A stretch of 64,000 nt of DNA from an uncultured Clostridia bacterium (GTDB lineage: Bacteria > Bacillota > Clostridia > Christensenellales > Pumilibacteraceae): assembly GCA_944372345.1 (NCBI GenBank), contig CALVYT010000038.1, positions 1-64,000 on the forward strand, read 5' to 3'. How positions within the stretch are numbered: position 1 is the first letter of the stretch; every line of letters begins with the position of its first letter. The position numbers and the translations under genes are program-made. This document shows, one piece after another, positions 51,816 to 60,340 of this stretch. Under the pieces are notes generated by a model that was not told the DNA's origin, did no database searches, and worked only from the letters and a program-made list of their open reading frames with translations.

Positions 51816-52467
51816 GTATTACGGCGAGCTGTCCCCGTATGAACGCGCCAAACTCACGTCTACGCCGTCGATGCTGTTTAATTTCGCCGCCGCGGCGTTC
51901 AAGTTCGCGCTGGGGCTGTCGTCGTCCGTCGCCGCGCTGTGCATAAGCGGGCTGTATTCGTTTTTCTGCGGCGCATCCAAGCGGATATATTTCAGGGGAA
52001 TGACCGCGAGCATGGGGGACGAGAGCCGCGAGTGCGGATATTATCTGCTCATCGGCGTCGTGCTGACCGTATCGTCCGCGGTATATTGCATATATATGTA
52101 TTTCTGGTCGGAGGGCGCGTCGGGCAGTCCGGGCGCGTATGCGACGGCGGCGGCTTGCGGGATCGCGTTGTTCGAGCTTGTCGCGTCCGTTTCCGGGCTG
52201 GTGCGGGCGCGCAGGGACGGAGATCTTTTGATGGAAGGATTGCGCTTCGTCAATCTGGCCGCAGCATTCGCGGCGATAGTGACGGCAGCGACGGCGGTAT
52301 GCGCTTCCGTCGGGTTTGAAGATCCGCGTTTCCCCGTATACGGCGGCAGGTTCGGAGTCATAATGGGAGGAGTGAGCGTGCTGACGGGGATATATATGAT
52401 CGTCAAGGGCTCGTGCCTCGTCCGCAGATACGCTGCGCGGGAAAGAGTCAGGATAATAGAGCGATAG
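51802..52467 (+). CDS. Hypothetical polytopic membrane protein
   Basis: A 221-residue protein with about five hydrophobic helices: AAALCISGLYSFFCG-like, YYLLIGVVLTVSSAVYCIYM, AACGIALFELVASVSGLV, LAAAFAAIVTAATAVCASVG and FGVIMGGVSVLTGIYMIVKG. No family is recognised. The GTG start lies inside the preceding gene, so the two may form a complex or a shared stress unit. This is a length- and codon-use-based call. Confidence 0.55.
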   Translation: MTLFEYYGELSPYERAKLTSTPSMLFNFAAAAFKFALGLSSSVAALCISGLYSFFCGASKRIYFRGMTASMGDESRECGYYLLIGVVLTVSSAVYCIYMYFWSEGASGSPGAYATAAACGIALFELVASVSGLVRARRDGDLLMEGLRFVNLAAAFAAIVTAATAVCASVGFEDPRFPVYGGRFGVIMGGVSVLTGIYMIVKGSCLVRRYAARERVRIIER

Positions 52468-52500
52468 CAGATGAAAATGGCGGTTATCTGCTCCGTTTCC

Positions 52501-52529
52501 TTGACTTTTTATGTGCTCGTTTGTATAAT
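52501..52529 (+). promoter_or_regulatory. Promoter of the amino-acid cluster
   Basis: TTGACT (52501-52506), a 17-bp spacer and TATAAT (52524-52529). The leader is short and shows no T-box. Confidence 0.88.
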
Positions 52530-52559
52530 GTTTTATAAAGAGCGACAAAGGATGTACTG

Positions 52560-53750
52560 ATGGATTACACGTTTTCCGAAAGAATGAAAAATATGAACGG
52601 CACCGCGACCCGCGAGATATTCAAACTGCTCGGCGATCCCTCGATAATCAGCTTCGCCGGCGGCAACCCCGCGATCGAGTGCCTTCCGACCGAAAGAGTG
52701 AAAGAGATCACGGGCGACATATGCGCCGCGCCCGATTTTGCGCGCGTGCTGCAATACGGACTGACGGCGGGCTTTCCCGAACTGCGCGAACTGCTTTGCA
52801 AATACGTCGAGTCCGCGGGTATTACCGGCGCGAAAACGGAAAACGTCCTCGTTATAAGCGGAGGACAGCAGGGCATAGACCTCGCGCTCAAAGCGTTCAT
52901 AAACCCCGGCGACGTCATCCTCGTCGAAGACCCGACTTATCTCGCGTTTTTGCAGCTCGCCAATTCCTACGAGGGAGTGTGCGTGGGAGTCAGGGCGAAC
53001 GACGACGGGCTCGACCTTGCCGACCTTGAAGAGAAAATAAAGAAGCACAGCCCCAAAATGCTCTATTGCGTACCGACGTTCTCCAATCCGACGGGCAAGA
53101 CGTATTCGGCGGAAAACCGCAAAGCTATCGCGGAGATGACCGCGAAGTACGGCGTGATCGTGATTGAGGACGACCCTTACAGCAAACTGCGTTTCAAAGG
53201 AGAATATGTCCCGTCGCTGAAAAGCTATGACACGGCGGGCAACGTGATATTCATATCCTCGTTCTCCAAGATAATCTCGCCCGGCAACCGCACCGGCGTC
53301 GCCGTTGCCGATCCCGCGGTCATACGAAAAATGGAGATAGGCAAGCAGGGCACGGATCTTCATACGCCCAATCTTTCGCAAATGATAACTTACGAATATC
53401 TGCGCCGCGGCTACCTCGCTCCCGACCTTGAAAAAGCCGTGAAAATATACGGCGAAAAGAAAGGCGCGATGAGCGAAGCGATAAGAAAATATATGCCCGA
53501 AGAGTTTGAATGCACCGATCCCGACGGCGGACTGTTCATCTGGGGCAGACTGCCCGAGCGCATAGACGCGGCGAAGCTGCTCCCCGAAGCGGTCGCGCGC
53601 AAAAAGGTGGCGTACATACAGGGCAGCGTGTTCTTCGCCGACGGCGGCGGCACGAACTATATCCGTCTTAACTATTCCTACGCGAACGTCGCGCAGATAG
53701 AAGAAGGCATAAAGCGGCTTGCGGAGCTGTTCAAAGAAAAACTCGCTTGA
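52560..53750 (+). CDS. PLP-dependent class I/II aminotransferase
   Basis: A 396-residue fold-type I aminotransferase related to 2-aminoadipate/aromatic transaminases. SGGQQGIDLALKAFINPGD binds the PLP phosphate, VPTFSNPTGKTYS carries the PLP-ring residue, and SSFSKIISPGNRTG the Schiff-base lysine. It lacks the GntR regulator half of MocR proteins. AAAGGA lies 7 nt before the ATG. It is followed at once by tyrS. The substrate is unresolved; the neighbouring tyrosine and branched-chain genes fit an aromatic or general amino-acid donor. Confidence 0.88.
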   Translation: MDYTFSERMKNMNGTATREIFKLLGDPSIISFAGGNPAIECLPTERVKEITGDICAAPDFARVLQYGLTAGFPELRELLCKYVESAGITGAKTENVLVISGGQQGIDLALKAFINPGDVILVEDPTYLAFLQLANSYEGVCVGVRANDDGLDLADLEEKIKKHSPKMLYCVPTFSNPTGKTYSAENRKAIAEMTAKYGVIVIEDDPYSKLRFKGEYVPSLKSYDTAGNVIFISSFSKIISPGNRTGVAVADPAVIRKMEIGKQGTDLHTPNLSQMITYEYLRRGYLAPDLEKAVKIYGEKKGAMSEAIRKYMPEEFECTDPDGGLFIWGRLPERIDAAKLLPEAVARKKVAYIQGSVFFADGGGTNYIRLNYSYANVAQIEEGIKRLAELFKEKLA

Positions 53751-53767
53751 TAATTACGGAGACATCG

Positions 53768-54979
53768 ATGACAAACGCACTCGACATATTGAGAGAAAGA
53801 GGATACGTCGGACAGACGGTATACGAAGAAGACCTTTACAAAGTGCTCGGCAGCGAAAAAGTGCCGTTCTACGTCGGTTTCGACCCGACGGCGGACAGCC
53901 TGCATATTGGGCATTACATACCCATTATGGCTATGGCGCATATGCAGCGCTGCGGTCACAAGCCCATCGTTCTCGTGGGCGGCGGTACGGGCATGATAGG
54001 CGACCCGTCGGGCAGGAGCGACCTGCGCAGCATGCTGACGAAAGAACAGGTGGAGCACAACGTCGCTTCGATAAAGAAGCAGATGGAGCGTTTCCTGTCT
54101 TTCGAGGGCGAGAACGCCGCGGTCATCGTCAATAACGCCGACTGGCTGCTCGATCTGAATTATATAGAATTCCTGCGCGATGTGGGAGTGTATTTCTCCG
54201 TCAATAAAATGCTTACGGCGGAATGCTTCAAAATACGTCTCGAAAAGGGACTGACGTTCCTCGAATTCAACTATATGCTGATGCAGGCGTATGACTTTTT
54301 GATGCTCTATAAGAAGTTCGGCTGCCTGCTTGAAATGGGCGGCAACGACCAGTGGAGCAATATCCTCGCGGGCGCGGATCTGATCCGCCGCAAGGAGAGG
54401 AAGGACGCGTTCGCGATAACCTGTCCGCTCCTGCTCAATTCTGACGGCACGAAGATGGGCAAGACCGCGAAGGGCGCATTGTGGCTGAGCGCGGACAGAA
54501 CGACGCCTTACGAGTTCTATCAGTACTTCCGCAACGTAGAGGACGTCAAGACGGAGGAGTGCCTGCGCCTGCTGACGTTCGTTCCGCTGGATGAGATAAA
54601 GGAACTGACCAAATACGGTGACGAGCGCATAAACGCAGCCAAAGAACGCCTTGCGTACGAGGTGACGAAACTCGTCCACGGCGAAGAGGCGGCGGACAAG
54701 GCGCGTGCGCAGGCGAAAGCCGCATTCGGCGGCAACGCCGAAGATATGCCGACCGTGACGGTCGCCGCGGACGGTTCGACCCCCGTGACGGATATTCTCG
54801 TCGCGGCGGGAGCGTGCGGCTCCAAGAGCGAGGCGCGCAGACTCATAGAGGGCGGCGGCGTGAAGATAGGCGAGGACAAGGTCGCGGGAGTGACGGACGC
54901 GCTTTCGGCATATACGTCGGAGCGTGAGTTCGTACTGCACAAGGGCAAGAAATTCCACGTCCGCGTGCTTCTCGGATGA
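53768..54979 (+). CDS. tyrS: Tyrosyl-tRNA synthetase
   Basis: A 403-residue class I synthetase. The HIGH motif is H46-I-G-H49, the tyrosine pocket lies in VGFDPTADSLHIGHY, and the KMSKS loop reads KMGKT in NSDGTKMGKTAKG. A C-terminal S4-type RNA-binding domain (SKSEARRLIEGGGVKIGEDKV) completes it. ATG 53768 is used because GGAG lies 7 nt upstream. No T-box leader is present because it is read from the aminotransferase promoter. The stop overlaps the YigZ gene. Confidence 0.96.
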   Translation: MTNALDILRERGYVGQTVYEEDLYKVLGSEKVPFYVGFDPTADSLHIGHYIPIMAMAHMQRCGHKPIVLVGGGTGMIGDPSGRSDLRSMLTKEQVEHNVASIKKQMERFLSFEGENAAVIVNNADWLLDLNYIEFLRDVGVYFSVNKMLTAECFKIRLEKGLTFLEFNYMLMQAYDFLMLYKKFGCLLEMGGNDQWSNILAGADLIRRKERKDAFAITCPLLLNSDGTKMGKTAKGALWLSADRTTPYEFYQYFRNVEDVKTEECLRLLTFVPLDEIKELTKYGDERINAAKERLAYEVTKLVHGEEAADKARAQAKAAFGGNAEDMPTVTVAADGSTPVTDILVAAGACGSKSEARRLIEGGGVKIGEDKVAGVTDALSAYTSEREFVLHKGKKFHVRVLLG

Positions 54980-55593
54980 CGGAGAGTTACGTCACTCTTT
55001 CGGACGCCTTCGCCGAGATCGTCATACAGCGTTCCCGTTTTCTCGCATACGTCTTTCATTGCGAGAGCGAGGAAGAGTGCGCGGAGAAACTCGCCGCGCT
55101 GCGCAAAAAACACTACGACGCGACGCACGTCTGCTACGCGTACTGCGCGGATACGGACGGACGGACGGTGAAGTTCTCCGACGACGGAGAGCCTTCGTCC
55201 ACGGCGGGCGCGCCAATACTTTCCGTCATAACGAAGGGCGGATACCGACAGACGCTCATAGCCGTCGTCAGATATTTCGGCGGCACGAAGCTGGGCGCGG
55301 GCGGGCTCGTCAGAGCGTATACCGACGCCGCGGCGGCGGGAGCCGCCAATGCGGAGAAAAGGCATATGCGGCTCTGCACGGTGCGGAGCGCGATTGCCGA
55401 CTACAACACGTTCGCGCGGATAAGCGCGGCGGTTCCCGGACTGGGAGGGAAGATAACGTCCGTAAATTACGGCGAGAGCGTCGAGTTCGAGCTGGCTCTG
55501 CCGTCGGGGAGCGGCTTTCCTGCGGCGCTGACCGATCTGACGGGCGGTAAAATCGAATTTATCGTAAGAGGCGAAAGATATGAAATTTATTAA
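54976..55593 (+). CDS. YigZ/IMPACT-family protein
   Basis: A 205-residue two-domain protein. The N-terminal IMPACT domain has KKHYDATHVCYAYCA, DDGEPSSTAG and the signature VVRYFGGTKLGAGGLVRAY. The C-terminal ferredoxin-like part is shorter. The family is linked to translation and amino-acid starvation in eukaryotes, but its bacterial role is unclear. Overlaps with tyrS and ilvE on both sides show that it belongs to this operon. Confidence 0.88.
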   Translation: MTESYVTLSDAFAEIVIQRSRFLAYVFHCESEEECAEKLAALRKKHYDATHVCYAYCADTDGRTVKFSDDGEPSSTAGAPILSVITKGGYRQTLIAVVRYFGGTKLGAGGLVRAYTDAAAAGAANAEKRHMRLCTVRSAIADYNTFARISAAVPGLGGKITSVNYGESVEFELALPSGSGFPAALTDLTGGKIEFIVRGERYEIY

Positions 55594-56635
55594 GCGTACA
55601 CAGCTCAAAGAAAGACCTTCCGATCTTCAATTCGGAAAACATTTCACGGACTATATGTTCATGATGAAGTATCACGACGGCGGCTGGGATTACGACAACG
55701 CGTGCATAAAGCCGTACGAGCCGTTCGTACTCGATCCGTCCACGTCCGTGTTTCACTACGGACAGGCGGTGTTCGAGGGGCTCAAAGCGTACAGGAACGA
55801 CAAGGGCGAAGTGCGTCTGTTCCGTCCGATGGACAATATGAACAGAATGAACGAGTCCTGCTGGCGGCTGTGCATCCCGCAGTTCGACGCTGAGTTCGTC
55901 CACGACGCGCTCGTCGAGCTGGTGAAGATCGAAAAGGACTGGATCCCGACGGCTCCCGGCACGTCGCTGTATATCCGCCCGTTCGTCATCGCGACGGACG
56001 AAACGCTGGGAGTGCATTCGTCGAAGAACTACATAATGGCGATCATTCTTTCGCCCGTCGGAGCGTATTACGCGCACGGTTTCGATCCCGTCAGACTGTA
56101 CGTCGAAGAACACTACAAGCGCGCGTGCAAGGGCGGCACGGGTCACCACAAGGTGGCGGGCAACTATGCGGCTTCCATACTCGCGGCTGACGAGGCGGAA
56201 AAGCGCGGTTACGATCAGACTCTCTGGCTGGACGCTGCGGAAAACAAGTATATGGAAGAAGTCGGTTCGATGAACATCTTTTTCGTGATAAACGGCAAGG
56301 TGGTGACCCCTATGCTCGGCGGTTCCATACTTCCGGGCATCACGAGAAAGAGCACGATAGAATTGCTCAAAGCGCGCGGTTACGACGTCGAGGAACGGCT
56401 CGTCAGCGTCGGGGAAGTAGTCGGTGCCGCCAAGGACGGCTCTCTCGACGAGATATTCGGCACGGGTACGGCGGCGGTCGTTTCCCCCGTAGGAGCGTTC
56501 GGATACGAAGGCAAAGATTACACGGTTGGCGACGGTAAGCTCGGCAAGATAACCAAATACGTCTACGACGAACTGACGGGCATCCAGACGGGCGCGAAAC
56601 CCGACGAATTCGGCTGGGTCGAGCGCATAATCTGA
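55580..56635 (+). CDS. ilvE: Branched-chain amino-acid aminotransferase
   Basis: A 351-residue fold-type IV PLP enzyme that transfers amino groups to and from valine, leucine and isoleucine. GQAVFEGLKAYR and RMNESCWRLCIP open the family pattern. HKVAGNYAASILAADEAEKRG carries the PLP lysine, MEEVGSMNIFFVING the pocket, and EIFGTGTAAVVSPVG the phosphate site. The ATG lies 14 nt inside the YigZ gene. Length and motifs are normal. Confidence 0.94.
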   Translation: MKFIKRTQLKERPSDLQFGKHFTDYMFMMKYHDGGWDYDNACIKPYEPFVLDPSTSVFHYGQAVFEGLKAYRNDKGEVRLFRPMDNMNRMNESCWRLCIPQFDAEFVHDALVELVKIEKDWIPTAPGTSLYIRPFVIATDETLGVHSSKNYIMAIILSPVGAYYAHGFDPVRLYVEEHYKRACKGGTGHHKVAGNYAASILAADEAEKRGYDQTLWLDAAENKYMEEVGSMNIFFVINGKVVTPMLGGSILPGITRKSTIELLKARGYDVEERLVSVGEVVGAAKDGSLDEIFGTGTAAVVSPVGAFGYEGKDYTVGDGKLGKITKYVYDELTGIQTGAKPDEFGWVERII

Positions 56636-56674
56636 TCCGCGCCGTCATATGCCACACATAACACAAGGAGCTAT

Positions 56675-57952
56675 ATGAAAAAAGATACCCAATGCGTGCG
56701 CGCCGGATACGTTCCGGGTAACGGCGAGCCGCGTCAGATACCCATAGTGCAGTCGACTACGTTCCGCTATACGACGAGCGAGGAAATGGGCGCACTGTTC
56801 GATCTTGAAAAGTCGGGATATTTCTATACCCGTCTGCAAAACCCCACGAACGATTCCGTGGCGGCTCGTATAACCGAGCTCGAAGGCGGCGTCGCCGGTA
56901 TGCTCACGAGTTCGGGGCAGGCTGCAAATTTTTTCGCGGTGTTCAATATCTGCGAAGCGGGAGACCATTTCGTAGCGTCGTCCACGATATACGGCGGTAC
57001 GTTCAACCTGTTCTGCGTGACGATGAAGAAAATGGGCATAGAATGCACGTTCGTCGATCAGGACGCGAGCGAGGAGGAGATCGCGAAAGCGTTCCGCCCG
57101 AATACCAAGTGTATGTTCGGCGAAACGGTGTCCAATCCCGGCGTCAAGGTGCTTGACATAGAGAAGTTCGCGAGGATAGCGCATTCTCACGGAGTGCCTC
57201 TCATCGTGGACAATACGTTCCCGACGCCCGTCGGCTGCCGTCCGTTCGAGTGGGGAGCGGACATCGTGACCCATTCCACGACCAAATATATGGACGGGCA
57301 CGGCGTCGCGGTCGGCGGCTGCATAGTGGACAGCGGCAATTTCGATTTCGCGAAGTATGCGGATAAATTCCCGGGACTGAACACTCCCGACGAGTCGTAT
57401 CACGGCATAGTCTATACGAAGAAGTTCGGCAAGGGCGCGTATATCACGAAAGCCACGGCGCAGCTGATGCGCGACCTCGGCTCCATACAGTCGCCGCAGA
57501 ATGCGTTTTATCTCGGGCTCGGACTGGAATCGCTGCACCTGCGTATGCCGCGCCATTGCGCCAACGCGCTTGCCGTGGCGGAGTTTCTCGAAAGCTGCCC
57601 CGCGGTCGAGTGGGTGACTTATCCGGGACTGAAGTCGGACAAGTATTACGAACTCGGCAAGAAATACTGTCCTAACGGCGCCTGCGGCGTGCTCTGCTTC
57701 GGTCTTAAAGGCGGCAGAGCGGCTGCGGAGAAGTTTATGGACAGCCTGAAACTCGTGCGCATTTACACCCACGTCGCCGATTCGCAGTCGTGCATGCTCC
57801 ATCCCGCGAGCCATACGCACCGTCAGCTGACGGACGAACAGCTCGCCGCGGCGGGTATAGATCCGTCGCTGATCCGCTTCTCCGTCGGGATAGAGGACGT
57901 GGACGACATCATCGGCGACATCAGACAGGCTCTCGCTGCCGCAGGTCTTTGA
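56675..57952 (+). CDS. O-acetylhomoserine sulfhydrylase / Cys-Met PLP enzyme
   Basis: A 425-residue Cys/Met-metabolism PLP enzyme. TRLQNPTNDSVAARITELEGG and TSSGQAANFFAVFNICEAGD are the N-terminal signatures, and THSTTKYMDGHG carries the Schiff-base lysine. The long form with MHPASHTHRQL (written here LHPASHTHRQL) favours O-acetylhomoserine sulfhydrylase over cystathionine gamma-synthase. AAGGAG precedes the ATG. It is the last gene of the amino-acid cluster, before a terminator. Confidence 0.88.
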   Translation: MKKDTQCVRAGYVPGNGEPRQIPIVQSTTFRYTTSEEMGALFDLEKSGYFYTRLQNPTNDSVAARITELEGGVAGMLTSSGQAANFFAVFNICEAGDHFVASSTIYGGTFNLFCVTMKKMGIECTFVDQDASEEEIAKAFRPNTKCMFGETVSNPGVKVLDIEKFARIAHSHGVPLIVDNTFPTPVGCRPFEWGADIVTHSTTKYMDGHGVAVGGCIVDSGNFDFAKYADKFPGLNTPDESYHGIVYTKKFGKGAYITKATAQLMRDLGSIQSPQNAFYLGLGLESLHLRMPRHCANALAVAEFLESCPAVEWVTYPGLKSDKYYELGKKYCPNGACGVLCFGLKGGRAAAEKFMDSLKLVRIYTHVADSQSCMLHPASHTHRQLTDEQLAAAGIDPSLIRFSVGIEDVDDIIGDIRQALAAAGL

Positions 57953-58039
57953 CCTGTATAACGTTCTCCCGCCCGCACTGAGACGGATCGAACATAAACC
58001 GCTTGTTCGCGCGGCGGAACGATGAAAACGCAAAACAAA

Positions 58040-58073
58040 CGCCCCGAAAGTCCGATCGGCTTTCGGGGCGTTT
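58040..58073 (+). terminator. Terminator of the amino-acid cluster
   Basis: CGCCCCGAAAG/CTTTCGGGGCG with a 9-nt loop, ending in TTTCG. Confidence 0.88.
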
Positions 58074-58106
58074 CGCCGTATATCGTGAAAATTTTACATT
58101 GCCGTA

Positions 58107-58135
58107 TTGACAAAGCGTGAAGTATACGCTATAAT
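58107..58135 (+). promoter_or_regulatory. Promoter of the LytTR two-component operon
   Basis: Consensus TTGACA (58107-58112), a 17-bp spacer and TATAAT (58130-58135), followed by GGGAGGGG before the ATG. Confidence 0.92.
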
Positions 58136-58156
58136 TAAGTTCAAAGGGAGGGGTTT

Positions 58157-59038
58157 ATGCTTCGTATTGCCATAGTTGAAGACGATGAGCGGGATGCGCG
58201 CACGCTTGCGGAATATTGTCGAAAAGCGGCTCATGAACTGGGGGATCATGTAGATACAAAGATATATTCCGATCCGGTCGTGTTTCTTGAAAAATACAGA
58301 GCGGACTGCGATATTGTTTTTATGGATATTGAACTTCCGGGTATGGACGGATTGGAAACGGCGCGTAGATTGCGCAGAAAGGATGGCGGCGTCGTTCTCA
58401 TCTTTGTGACTAATATGGCACAGTTCGCACTCGAAGGCTATACTGTGGACGCGATGGATTTCATTGTCAAACCCGTTGTATACGAAACCTTACGCGTCAG
58501 GTTTGACCGGGCGGTCAAGCGGGTAGATCTCCGTAGAGGTGAACGCATAATCGTTGCGGGAAGGAATCAGACCCGCGTCGTGTCCGTACCCGATATCAGA
58601 TACGTCGAAGTGATGAACCACAAACTCACGTTTTATACGACGGACGGCGAAGTGGAGGGGATAGGTTCGCTTGCTTCGCTGGAAGAAAAACTTAAAAAGT
58701 ACGATTTTTCGCGCTGCAACGCCTGCTATCTCGTCAATCTCGATTTTGTGGATAAAATAGAAGACGGTCATGCCGTCGTGGGCGGGAGCCGCCTGTCGAT
58801 AAGCCGCAGCCGCCGCACGGGATTCATCCGCGATCTCGCCGACCACCTCGGCGGAGGGGGGGGGGGTCTGAATGCCGTCCGTAATGCTTTCAAGGCTGTT
58901 CTTTATGGCGGAACTTGCGGTGGCGGAGTCGCTGCTCGTGTATCGCTTCCGCCCGCGCAGGCTGTTTTTGCTCCGCCTGCTCTTTTGCGTAGTCGTTCTT
59001 GCGGGCGCAGCCGTGCTTTCCGCACTGCTTCCGGATAA
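58157..59038 (+). CDS. LytTR-family response regulator with frame-shifted tail
   Basis: A receiver domain (1-120, phospho-acceptor D57, VTNMAQFALEGYTVDAMDFIVKP) is joined to a LytTR DNA-binding domain (~130-225). As sequenced, an 11-G tract at residues 233-237 keeps the frame open and adds ~56 residues read out of frame from the kinase gene (293 in all). With 10 Gs the protein would stop as ...GGGV at the TGA next to the kinase ATG (about 236 residues), the normal size. With 12 it would stop a few codons later. AgrA-like regulators of this class control surface or signalling genes. Confidence 0.88.
   Translation: MLRIAIVEDDERDARTLAEYCRKAAHELGDHVDTKIYSDPVVFLEKYRADCDIVFMDIELPGMDGLETARRLRRKDGGVVLIFVTNMAQFALEGYTVDAMDFIVKPVVYETLRVRFDRAVKRVDLRRGERIIVAGRNQTRVVSVPDIRYVEVMNHKLTFYTTDGEVEGIGSLASLEEKLKKYDFSRCNACYLVNLDFVDKIEDGHAVVGGSRLSISRSRRTGFIRDLADHLGGGGGGLNAVRNAFKAVLYGGTCGGGVAARVSLPPAQAVFAPPALLRSRSCGRSRAFRTASG
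58856..58866 (+). repeat. 11-G homopolymer at the regulator-kinase junction
   Basis: Eleven consecutive Gs close the LytTR regulator gene and form the ribosome site of the kinase gene 5 nt later. Length changes would alter both the regulator's C-terminus and the kinase ribosome-site spacing. Confidence 0.9.
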
Positions 59039-60221
59039 TGTTTTTGCCGCAATAGCGGCATATATATTATTATTCCTGCTAACGTTCCTTGCAATAGCTT
59101 TTTGCTTCAAGGAGCGTTTTTTAACTGTGTTGTTTTATGCCGTCGCTGCGTATACGGTGCAGCATATATCGAGCGAGTTGTTCGGGCTGTGTTCGCTTGC
59201 AATGCGGTTTGACGGTAATTATCCCGTAGCGTCCAGTCCCGGCAGAGAGGACATATTCATATTGTTTTCCAACAGTTCCAACGTCGTCGGAGCCAATCCG
59301 TTTACGCTGATAGTTTATTTCTTCGTCTACGGCGTAACGTATTTCTTCGGATATTATTTCGTCAAGCGTCGCGTTGCCGGCGGATATGAAATAGAAATGA
59401 AGAACGTAAAAGTGCTTACGCTTGCCGCTGTGATATTGCTTTTCGACGTGCTTGCGAGTTCGTTCGTTTCGCATTATGCGGGTATGGATTTCAATCGAAC
59501 GTATCTTATAATGATTTCAGCGTTCAATGTGACATGTTGCGTGTTTTCATTTGCGTTTCAGTTTTTCGTCGAGCGGCACGATAAACTCGCCGACGAGCTT
59601 AAATTTACGGAAAAAATGTATAAAGAAAAACTTGCGCAATACGCCATGACGAAAGAAAATATAAATTTGATGAATCAAAAATGTCACGATATGAAGCATC
59701 AGATCCGTATGATAGGCAGTACGAGCGCGGTGGACCGCAGCGTGGTCGTGGAAATGGAAAAGCTCATTTCCGTGTTCGACGCGCCCGTGCGCACGGGGAA
59801 CGAGGCGCTCGACGTGATACTTACGGAAAAGAGTCTGCTTTGCAGCAGCAAAAACATCAAACTGTGCTGTATAATAGACGGCAAATGCCTGGATTTCATC
59901 ACTCCGGCGGATACTTACGCGCTTTTCGGCAATATGCTCGATAACGCTATAGAGGCGGTTTCGTCGCTGGACGAAAAATATCGTACGATCAGTTTGTCCG
60001 TGATGAATAAAAAATCGTTCGTCGTCGTGAATACGTATAATCGCTGTGCCGTCCGTCCGGAGTTTGACGGCGCGCTTCCTTTAACGACGAAAGCGGACAA
60101 GTCCATGCATGGTTACGGAATGAGATCCATGCGGATGATATGCGAGAAATACGGCGGAGAAATGTCCGTTTCCGTGAGCAGCGATCTTTTTACTCTTAAT
60201 ATCCTGTTCGGCGTCGGTTAG
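58872..60221 (+). CDS. GHKL sensor histidine kinase, AgrC-like
   Basis: A 449-residue membrane kinase. Six or so helices fill residues 1-230. The phospho-histidine lies in NQKCHDMKHQI (H272, with H276), the N box in GNMLDNAIEAV and the G box in HGYGMRSMRM. The fold and partner match AgrC-type kinases that sense peptides, but no agrB/agrD gene is in the window. The ATG lies 5 nt after the G-tract, which doubles as its ribosome site. It should phosphorylate the regulator upstream. Confidence 0.9.
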   Translation: MPSVMLSRLFFMAELAVAESLLVYRFRPRRLFLLRLLFCVVVLAGAAVLSALLPDNVFAAIAAYILLFLLTFLAIAFCFKERFLTVLFYAVAAYTVQHISSELFGLCSLAMRFDGNYPVASSPGREDIFILFSNSSNVVGANPFTLIVYFFVYGVTYFFGYYFVKRRVAGGYEIEMKNVKVLTLAAVILLFDVLASSFVSHYAGMDFNRTYLIMISAFNVTCCVFSFAFQFFVERHDKLADELKFTEKMYKEKLAQYAMTKENINLMNQKCHDMKHQIRMIGSTSAVDRSVVVEMEKLISVFDAPVRTGNEALDVILTEKSLLCSSKNIKLCCIIDGKCLDFITPADTYALFGNMLDNAIEAVSSLDEKYRTISLSVMNKKSFVVVNTYNRCAVRPEFDGALPLTTKADKSMHGYGMRSMRMICEKYGGEMSVSVSSDLFTLNILFGVG

Positions 60222-60255
60222 TTACGCACGAAAGATACCTTTTACGAAATAAATC

Positions 60256-60284
60256 TTGTTTTTGTCTGCCTTGCGCCGTATTAT
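60256..60284 (+). promoter_or_regulatory. Promoter of the GH3 gene
   Basis: TTGTTT (60256-60261), a 17-bp spacer and TATTAT (60279-60284). Confidence 0.6.
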
Positions 60285-60340
60285 GTTCATACGTAGCGCG
60301 GAGATTTTTTGCGTTGCGAAAATCGAAAAGGAGAAAAGAT

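Noticed and set aside
52530-53768. T-box leader for the tyrS operon
   Set aside because: The leader before the first gene is about 25 nt and no T-box sequence or specifier stem is seen.
58872-60221. Complete agr quorum-sensing locus
   Set aside because: The kinase and regulator are AgrC/AgrA-like, but no AgrB protease or AgrD peptide gene is visible.
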